Shown one piece after another: positions 56,314 through 64,000 of a stretch of 64,000 nt of DNA. This stretch comes from Moniliella sp. 'wahieum' (lineage: Eukaryota > Basidiomycota > Moniliellomycetes > Moniliellales > Moniliellaceae): the NCBI GenBank assembly GCA_003971905.1, contig RSEE01000001.1:806001-870000 (forward strand), read 5' to 3'. The notes beneath the pieces were generated by a model. The model worked only from the letters and a program-made list of their open reading frames with translations, was not told the origin of the DNA and did not search any database. A program made the translations under genes and the position numbers. The stretch's first letter is position 1; the number at the start of each line of letters is the position of its first letter.

Positions 56314-59300
56314 CCCCCGCTGACCGGAGGGCCCAGTCATGTGGACTGGATCCATCTCCTCGACGCGGAGTTGAGCAAGATGGCTTGTCAGGGCGGGACG
56401 GCCGAGAGGCTTGGTGAGGACGTCCGCTGGGTTCCTTTCGCCGGGGATGTGTACAAGTATGGCCTCGCCCGAGTCCACGTGTTGCCGTACATTGTGGTAC
56501 CGGATCTTCAGCTCTCGGAGCTTGCCGGTGCTGCCAAATTTGTGGGCGAGATCGACGACAGACTTATTGTCGCAATACCAATGAATGGGTGTACCCTCGC
56601 CGATGGCCCCAAGCTCGATCATGATGTTCTTGACATAGTTGGCGTCAACCAGTCCATCATATCCTGCCGTATATTCGGCGGCGGCGGTACTGGTAACGCT
56701 CTTCGGCTGAAGAATGGATCGCCACGACACCGGCACACCGTACACCATCAGTAGGCATCCAGATGTGGAGCGTGCCTGGATGGGATCTCCCGCCAAGTCG
56801 GAATCTGTAACAGCGCAATGGCCGGTGCATCTGATGTTGGGGTCAACCTCAGGCCCTTTCCTCGAGTATGGTACAGGTAGCGAAGGAAGTCATCGACTGC
56901 TTGATGATGCTGCTGCGATGGGTCGGCAGCGGCTCTGCTGAGGGCCGTGATAGCGAAGAGGGAGTCAGGCCGGCCCATTCGTGCAGCCCACAGTCCCGAT
57001 CCGATCTTCCCCTGATATGCCTTGCGCAAGGCTGGGAGGGATGGGGGTTCAGGGTCGGCACGGGGCGGTATCATCCGTACGGGATGTGGGAGAGTCCGGA
57101 TCCACGGGGCTTTGATGTGGTGCTTTGCCACCACTTCTCGATGAACTTTGGTTGGCTCAGGTACAGCTCCCCACCGATCCGATCGTATTGGCATCCCAGG
57201 TGGTAGTGAAGGGGACCGTTACCACGAACATCAATGTGTGTGTTTATCTCGGCCAAACTCCTCGTACTTTTGGTGTGACTTGCATGCGAGGAGCAGATCG
57301 TCGGTGTGGACCGCCAGGAGGATCTGCTCACCCGGTGGTGCAGCGCGCACGAACAAGCAGGGCTCGGTCAAGCTTTGCGTGAAGCCGGCTTGTCACGCAG
57401 CAGGTTCCGGATGTATCGTGCCCAGTTTGCTCCGCTCTGATGTAGCCCGTATAGACTCTTCTTGAGACGCCACACGCGACCACCCGCTTCGGGGAAGTAG
57501 GGGGGTGGGCGGATGTAGACTGCTTCTTCGAGGGGGGCGTTCAGGTACGCTGCATTGACGTCCGCCGAGAAGAGGCCAAACTTATACTTCTCGGCCAGCA
57601 CGACGAGGGTCAGGATGGCAGGTGTGCGCACCGATGGTGCGAACGTCTGGCCCCAAGTCTCGGCCGATTGTTGGTGTCCGCCCGCGACAAAGCGCGCGCG
57701 GTGGCGCAGGAACCGGCCCTCGGCGTCCGTCTTTGTGGTGATGCGACATAGTCCATGAGGATTTGTGCACCCGTGGGGGTAGTAGCCTCGTAGGTGCCGT
57801 ATCGCGCGAGTGTGGCCACCGTCGGATAGCCTGCTTGACCAGGCAAAGGAGGGTGAGTCTCGAGACCCTTGAGCGTCTTGGGAGCGAGGGGTACGCCATC
57901 CTTGGTGAGCTGAACCGTGGGTGGATGGGTGCGCTGAGAGCAGTCCATGGCGGCGATTCGGGAGGTTGAACTGTGTCGGCAAACGGGGGGCGGATGTGTC
58001 AGGTAGGGGGCGGGCGATGCCGATCTCTGGTGCGGCGCAGTGGGGCGTGGCGGCTGCAGCACGAGCATGGTAGGTCGTGTCGGTGGGGTCGTCAGCGATT
58101 GGGAGTGTGTGCAGGTCGAGGGAGGTGCGGGTGGTGCGCTGGCGGAGGGGGTAGCGGCGCGGAGGGGGGGTGGTGGTGGGAGCGGGTGTCTGGGGTGTGG
58201 CGGCGGTTCGGGGCATGGGTGCTGCCGCGGCTGGCGGAGTAGGGTTAGCGTCTTTTTCACTGTCGATTTTAATTTGAGGTGATTTGGAGATGTCGGGTGG
58301 GAAGTGGTCGGGGTGGAGATGGGGGTAGATGGCGTTGCCCCATTTGTACGGTTTCGACCAGCGGTAGGTGAAGGTACCCAGGGATGGTTGGTATGTGGCG
58401 AAGAGCCATCCCTTTGATCCGCGCTGATGGTGGTATCCTACCAGCATACCTTCCTCTGCCCGCGCGCTGAGCTTGTGCTCGCGGCGTGACTCGGGCAGAT
58501 GGAGGTATGCAACGCGGCCAAAGGGTTGCATCGGTAACGAGTATGCGTGGCCTTTGTATCGCTCAAATCGCGATTTGTTGTCTTCCCCGGATGTTTTGAG
58601 TGGCATTTGGTTTTGGGTGAAGCACGCAGCGTGGAGGCTGTGTTCCCACCAGTCCGACGTCGGAAGACCTGTACCCAAGAGCAACTGCCTTGCACGAGTC
58701 GTTATGGTTCGGATGGCACGCTCAGCCACACCGTTGCTAGCACTCTGCCCCGGGATTGTCCGTTCTGACGTGATGCCTTGCTCGTCCAGAAAAGGTTGCA
58801 GTGCGCTTGTCAATTCGGGGGCGTTGTCCGTGCGCAAAGTCCGCAGCAGTCTGTCCGGGCCGTAGCGTTGCTCCCGCAATATGAGGTTCCGCAGTTCCTT
58901 CGTTGCAGCGCCCTTTGTCGGGATCGCTGTGGTGAAGACGTACCGCGTGAAGTCATCAACGGCGACGAGGGCGTATCCGTGCCCCATGCCGGTTACCCGG
59001 GGGAGGTCTACTACGTCGACGTGGAGGACCTCGAAAGGTCTTTTGGATCGGAGGCGGTCCCGGCTCGGATGGGGCGATGCTGTCGCTAGTGCCACCGCGC
59101 ATGTTGGGCAATCCCACTCTGAACGACAGAGGGAGATATGCTTGGCTGTGACGCGGAGGCCTGCGGTTTCCGATCGTGTAAGCCAGGGGAGGAGGTCGAT
59201 GGCTGCGTGGTTCCAGCGTTTGTGGGCTTTAGAGACGTGGTCCAGGGCCAGGGATGCTGCGAGGGAGTTTGGGGTTGAGGGTGGGTCGGCCGGTTTGATC

Positions 59301-61033
59301 GGTTTGGTCGCCATGGCCCGCAGGGGTGTGGGTGGCGTTCGCGGGTTGTGTAAGATCGTGAATTGATAGTCACTGCCGGTTACTTTTCGTAGGGTGGATC
59401 CTGGGTTACCAAGCCAGATACCCTTCTGGTGTGGGGCGAAGTATGATGCGATTCCGGTGTTCGACAGGTGTGCTACACTGACGAGATTTCGGCTGAAACG
59501 GGGCATGTATAGGCTGTTGGGGAGTTTTATCTCCATTTGGTGTCCTCCTAAGCATCGGATACGGATTGTGGCCGTGCCTCGTCCTTCCGCCTTTACATGT
59601 GTCCCGTTAGCAACCTCTATCTCGTCGTCGCAAGGGGTCATGGATGTGAAGACGGATTTGTCTTTCCAAATGGATGGGAATGCCCCACTGTCATATAATG
59701 CCCGGATGATTCGCATTTCGCCCCCGAGTTCCTAGTAGTCAGCTGTGCCCGCATCAACGTCAATCACTTCAGACTCGGGAGAGCTCGCTCTCTGAGCGAC
59801 GTGAGCGTTGGCTCGGCCTGGGTTGCGCGGAGGGACAACAGGTTTATTAGACGTCGCGCTGCGCCAGGGTTGGTTGGTGCGGTCTTGCCCCTTGGTCTTT
59901 GTGTCCGCGAGGTTGTCGTCGCCGGCTTTGCCCCCGCTGGAGTTTTTTCCCCCGCTGGTGGGTCGTCCCCCGCTGTCGGGTCGAGTCCAAGGCGTTCCTC
60001 CGTTGACCGGCTTGCCTCCGTTTCTCTTCCTTTCTCCACCGGGATACGTGGCGGCTGGTATGTCCATCACGGCCTGCCGTAACTTGTCTAGACTCGAGCG
60101 CTCTTCACGCTGGCGAATGCTCATGTCGCGTAAGCCGAGTAGGATCCCAGTGCGTTCCTGCTCTTCCGTAAGTGGGATGCCCGCTCGCGTCAGGCTTGCA
60201 CTGATCTCTTCCATGTAGTCGAGGTAGTCTCGACCCGATCGGTTTCCTTGGTCGGCCGAAAAGTAGCGAATGAGTAGAGGCCCTCTGTTTGCGGTAGGCG
60301 TATATCCATACCGCTGACGCAGCATGTTCAGCGTGTCCTGGGTGCATGATATTTCGTGGTGGGTGCGGATCGTCCGGAAGAGGGTTGACGGCATGGCTTC
60401 CCTAAGAAGGTTGTGCAAGCGTCTGTCGAGGTCCTCGGTGAAGTAGCGGGAGCTGCGACCATTCTGGACGACGTCGCTTGCGTGGGGGTGGGCATCTGTT
60501 ATCGCGAAGAGAAATTCGTCTTCCCAAGCGCTGTAGGCGGACGGGTCTTTGTTCAGATCAGGCCACTTGATATTCTTGGTGGGAGACTCGCGTAGTGATC
60601 TGTAAAGGTCGTACTCGGGTCGCGAGGCTGCGCCTGTAGGTGCCCCCAAAGTTGCGTTGGGTTGAGTTTCCATTTGGTGGATGTTTTGCACCACAAAATT
60701 CGTAGCCCGTCGAACCCAGTTTGTCGTGATAGACGTAGGTTCGTCCTTCCATCCAAGCCACTCGGCTCTGTCGTGTATAGCTCTGTTGATCTTCTCTTTA
60801 ACGACATCGATGTCGTTCGTCTTCTTGAACCACAGGTGCGCTTCGGCGCAAAGCATCATGAGTTCCTCGTTGTCGGTGCCAATCGGTGGCGGATCGCGAC
60901 CGGTTGGTGTCCAGTAATCGCGCTTGTTCACCATTGTGGTGTCGCTGACCGAGAGATCGGTGTTAGCGTTGGCGCCCATGGTTGTGGGTGTAGTTTTGGC
61001 CAGCTCAGGGATGAGCAGATAAGGATGTAACTC

Positions 61034-61190
61034 TGTCGGCCTCGCTACTACCACAGAATGTGAGCACTGAACGTCGTATTGGACTAAGAAGCTTCTGCGA
61101 CTGACTCGTCCAGAAGACTGGTGCGAGCTCGGAAGAAAAAGCTGACTCACGTGACTCAGGGTCCGCGCGGTCCTAGGACGGATGTCAACA
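61034..61190 (-). repeat. 5' LTR of the Copia element
   Basis: 157 bases; followed by CTAGT (61191-61195), the target-site copy. Confidence 0.93.
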
Positions 61191-61195
61191 CTAGT

Positions 61196-61978
61196 AACTA
61201 GTAACTCATTGATCGGTTCGTGCGCCACCTATTTTGTTGCAGAAGGGGCGATGTGCGTGACAGGGGTGGCCGGTGGCGGGTGGCACATGTCTGTGATCCG
61301 TGTGATTCGCTCTTCGGGTTGTCGCCTCACATGGTCGTCTGTTGCGAAGTCGAAGGTCCGACACGTGGTCTGACAGGGTCTGCCCTGGTCTGCCCGTTGC
61401 CGCCTTGGAGCTTGGCTAGGCTTGGGACACGTGAATATTGAATTGAAAGACGGCTGGAAGCCTGCGCTATCTTCAAGCTTCAAGCTTCAAGTTTCAGGCC
61501 CCTCAGGAGCTTCAGGCCTCAGGCTGAGGCCCTCAGGGAAGCTCGGGAAGGCCTAAGGTGGACGAAGGCTGAGCGCTGGCTGACTCGTCAGGCTGACTGC
61601 GCTGACGCGCTAACACAGGCTGGACCCTCAGCTGATGATCGATGAGGCCTGCGGCCTGCTGATGCGCTGATGTATGATGCATGATGCATGATGCAGCTAT
61701 CTGCAACGCCACATCTGTGGCCTTCGGGACAAAATAAAGCTCAAGTAAGTACTAAGTTAGGCCTTTGGCCTTCCGCCTCGCGCTTTGCGCCTTGTGGTTT
61801 TTGCGTCAATCTGCATGGCCCAGGAGGATTCTCGGCCTCCATCGAAACCGGCACGCGCCTCAACTGCAGTGGCTTTTTTCTGCTTCGTCGCCTCCAGCCA
61901 GTTGTGATTACAGTCGTCTTGACAGGTGTCCACATCAGCCGGGCGCAGGATCTACTCTTTCTGTCACCACCATCCGTC
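61196..61978. other. Repeat-rich spacer before the membrane protein gene
   Basis: No gene before 61979. It contains AAGCTTCAAGCTTCAAG repeats and CAGGCCTCAGG repeats (61478-61540), a GATGCATGATGCATGATGCA run (61675-61695), and the 5' leader of the next gene. Confidence 0.5.
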
Positions 61979-63506
61979 ATGAGCTCGAGCGACGCATCAG
62001 CTGCTTTGGCCTCGTTAGAGCAGGCCATTCTTTCCAACCCTACGTGGCCTGCTATCCCTGGGCAGGGCAAGTGGGCTGGCCTGCCCCCGGAGCTCAGACC
62101 AATTTTTGCACAGATGGAGGAGGTCAGCTACGAAGGCTCCATTGGCTGGTGGCTTAACCTCGTCGCCATTGGCGCCATTGGGTTCGACTGGATTGTCTCT
62201 CTCCCTTCTGATATCAAGTTTGTGTTTTGGCCCGAAATCCGCCGCGTCTTTTGCCTTGACAGTACCTCCGAATCGAGGCAAAGGCGGTATCGGCTGCCTC
62301 ATCCCATCATTATCTGCCACTTTTTCTGTCGCATCCTCGTTCCCGCGTATTTTGGCGCGCTGATTAACTACTGGCGCGTTTCCACGTCGTGCGCCTCCGC
62401 CTTACGTGGGCAATTGAGCATGGTGGCCATTCTGACCATCTGTGGTCAGATGCTCTTGACGTTCCGCTCCATGGCCATTACCCGTTCACTTTCTTTCCAC
62501 CGCATTCTCTGGGCCTTCCTCTGGACCTGCAATGTGGCCATTGGTGTTATCTGGTTGTACTTTGCCTTTGACACCACCACTACCACGTACGTCCCCTCTC
62601 CATCATACATACTCTAACCGTCTCTAACTCGCGTATTCATTCAGGTTGCCGAACGTTGAGCCACTTGGCTTTAGGTTTGGTTTCCGGTGCGGCACCCCTC
62701 AATCAAAGCGGTACTTGCCCGTCTGCTTTTACTCCATCACTGTGGTCATGGATACAACGATGTATCTTTCCTCTTTGTTCGTGATTCAAACCACATTTGT
62801 ACAGCCCACTATCACAACCGCTAAGCAACGTTACCCTTTCCTTGCATCCATCCGCTCTGTGGCACGCTACACGTACTGGTGCCTGGTGGGCGTCGACAAG
62901 TCTAGTTTGACCGGAACTTCGGCGGTTGCAGCTACGTTCATTGCCGATGGCGCACGGTATCTCCTCATTGCTTGGGCGTTGGAAACTGTGGGGATTGTGT
63001 TCGCCATTCGCTTTGTCCTCACTCAGGCCCATCCAAATCAGGTCAAGATGGCATGGATGCTCCCCTTCCATGCTATTGTGTATGCCACAATCGTGCCCAA
63101 GGTACGTTCCGGCTTCCAAACTTTTTCTTTCTTGTTTTGAGATACTGATGGCCCACATTCCAACCCATAGACTGTTGTCTCTCTTAAGCGTGTGAGCTGG
63201 ATTGAGCGCATGATTGCTCGTCGGAACATGGACGAACCCTCGGAACCCTTCGAGTCGGAATCGAACGATCCGCGTCGGAACGATGGGGTTGCGATCCGAA
63301 GCGTCGTCCAGCAACATACCGACGTCCACCCCGGTGCTTTTGCCACCTACCGGCCCAACCTGGTCGAAGATATTGTTCGGCAAATCCCCAGCACCGGCGG
63401 GGAGAAAGAGAAGGACTCGCTTGACGGAAATTCTTTCCGGGCTAAGAGCGAGATGCCCTCGGAATCGGCCGAGTACCCTCCTCCCGGCCACGGCATGTTC
63501 TCCTAG
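61979..63506 (+). CDS. Multi-pass membrane protein of unknown function
   Basis: Intact three-exon gene: 61979-62586, 62645-63101, 63171-63506, introns 58 and 69 nt (GTACGT...CAG; GTACGT...ATAG), all phases agreeing, giving about 466 residues. The start MSSSDASAALASLEQAILSN is the first ATG of the frame. Seven or so hydrophobic segments: NLVAIGAIGFDWIVSL, PIIICHFFCRILVPAYFGAL, LSMVAILTICGQMLLTF, ILWAFLWTCNVAIGVIWLYF, VMDTTMYLSSLFVIQTTFV, YLLIAWALETVGIVFAIRFV, MLPFHAIVYATIVP. A hydrophilic C-terminal tail follows, rich in Ser/Glu/Pro and ending PPPGHGMFS. The layout, with FDWIVSLPSDIKFVFWPEIR after the first segment, recalls basidiomycete-specific membrane families of unknown role (perhaps DUF6533-like), but I cannot assign it. 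It is one of two unbroken genes here and stands beside the transposon zone. Confidence 0.9.
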
Positions 63507-64000
63507 ACCTCACTAGGCCCTTGTTCTGTCGGGGTGCAAACCACTGCCTTCCGTGGGTACGCCTTTTCGACGTTCACCATACCCTCTTCTTTTCTCCCTT
63601 TGCTAGGCTCCCTGCCTGTGTTGGCCCAATACGTTGCTAGTGTTACTTTTTTTGCTTGTTTGCCATTGCTCCTCTTTTGTTTCCTTCCCACCATACTAGT
63701 AGGTTGGTCCCAATTACTGTTTTCCAGCAAGAATGTATCAGAATGTGTCTCCTCTGCTTTCCTCATATCAACGCTATGACTTTTTTCTCCTGTCGTTATG
63801 CCAAAGGGTAAAGCGACAAATGCTCTTTTATTGTGCGTTTTGAGCCACGGTGGGCAGTGCTTTCGGCCAGTGAAAATCAGCGACTTCCAAAAACTGTTGA
63901 CATGCGCAAAAAAATAAGCAGGTATCTGCCGTGCAAAAGTGGATGCGGTTGAGTACTATATAGCCAGGGAGCAGCTATTCACCGCGACATGATGTCGTTC
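63507..64000. other. 3' flank of the membrane protein gene
   Basis: T-rich sequence to about 63800, likely the 3' untranslated region; no further gene seen before the window ends. Confidence 0.45.

Larger units (their letters stand above)
56158..61190 (-). mobile_element. Ty1/Copia LTR retrotransposon, near full length, coding part broken
   Basis: Element of 5033 bases on the minus strand, bounded by LTRs (61034-61190 as 5' LTR, 56158-56313 as 3' LTR) and by the 5-bp target duplication CTAGT on both sides. Read on the minus strand the LTRs start TGTTGACA. Parts in order: gag-like region about 60980-59730 (no zinc knuckle seen); then protease, GAG-pre-integrase and integrase core about 59700-58600; reverse transcriptase about 57800-57070; RNase H about 56800-56310. 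Integrase before reverse transcriptase is the Copia order. A purine-rich tract adjoins the 3' LTR. The LTRs are nearly identical apart from one short patch, so insertion is recent. The polymerase part has a few interruptions (about three), so this copy is probably not autonomous. Confidence 0.93.

Noticed and set aside
57973-58282. Plus-strand Gly/Arg-rich frames within the Copia element
   Set aside because: They are antisense shadows of a Pro/Thr-rich part of the polyprotein.

Overview
The window reads as nuclear DNA of a basidiomycete fungus, most likely Agaricomycotina (inference). It is GC-rich and gene-dense, with short GT-AG introns (mostly 51-103 nt). The gene set is fungal: Zn2Cys6 regulators, a Tea1-type kelch protein, a Cps1-type glycosyltransferase, Skn7, Flx1 and a TKL-like kinase. 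No species can be named from sequence alone.

Layout. 1-5.5 kb: a Zn2Cys6 factor running off the left edge, a relic of a synaptojanin-like gene, and a dual-specificity phosphatase. 6.7-20 kb: YPT7/Rab7, a second Zn2Cys6 factor, mitochondrial SDH2, ribosomal uS8 (RPS22) and a third Zn2Cys6 factor. 20-34.5 kb: the pre-rRNA helicase ECM16/DHX37, a SAP/THO1-like protein, a kinase with a C-terminal C1 domain, the mitochondrial carrier FLX1 and the exosome nuclease DIS3. 34.9-52 kb: Tea1-like kelch/coiled-coil protein, SKN7, Rieske protein RIP1, PEX10, an intron-bearing tRNA-Asp and a Cps1-like synthase. 52.8-61.7 kb: a gene-poor zone with a coding relic, a miniature LTR element (TRIM) and a Ty1/Copia element, each with 5-bp target duplications. 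62-63.5 kb: an intact three-exon membrane protein.

The genes are mostly housekeeping: rRNA maturation (ECM16, DIS3, uS8), respiration (SDH2, RIP1, FLX1), vesicle and peroxisome biology (YPT7, PEX10), polarity and stress (Tea1-like, SKN7). They do not form a pathway cluster.

A key property of the sequence is that almost every long conserved gene, including essential ones, carries one-base frame shifts inside conserved motifs. In YPT7 two missing bases account exactly for the expected length. I read this mainly as indel errors in the assembly. True decay is argued only where whole domains or key residues are gone: the synaptojanin relic, the Skn7 receiver and the PEX10 RING. Exon boundaries given are my own models. 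The most interesting signals are the 6-nt microexon in YPT7, the TRIM, the degenerate Skn7 receiver, the triplicated motif in ECM16, and two promoter-restricted motifs (TGAACGTTCA and ATTCCGCC).
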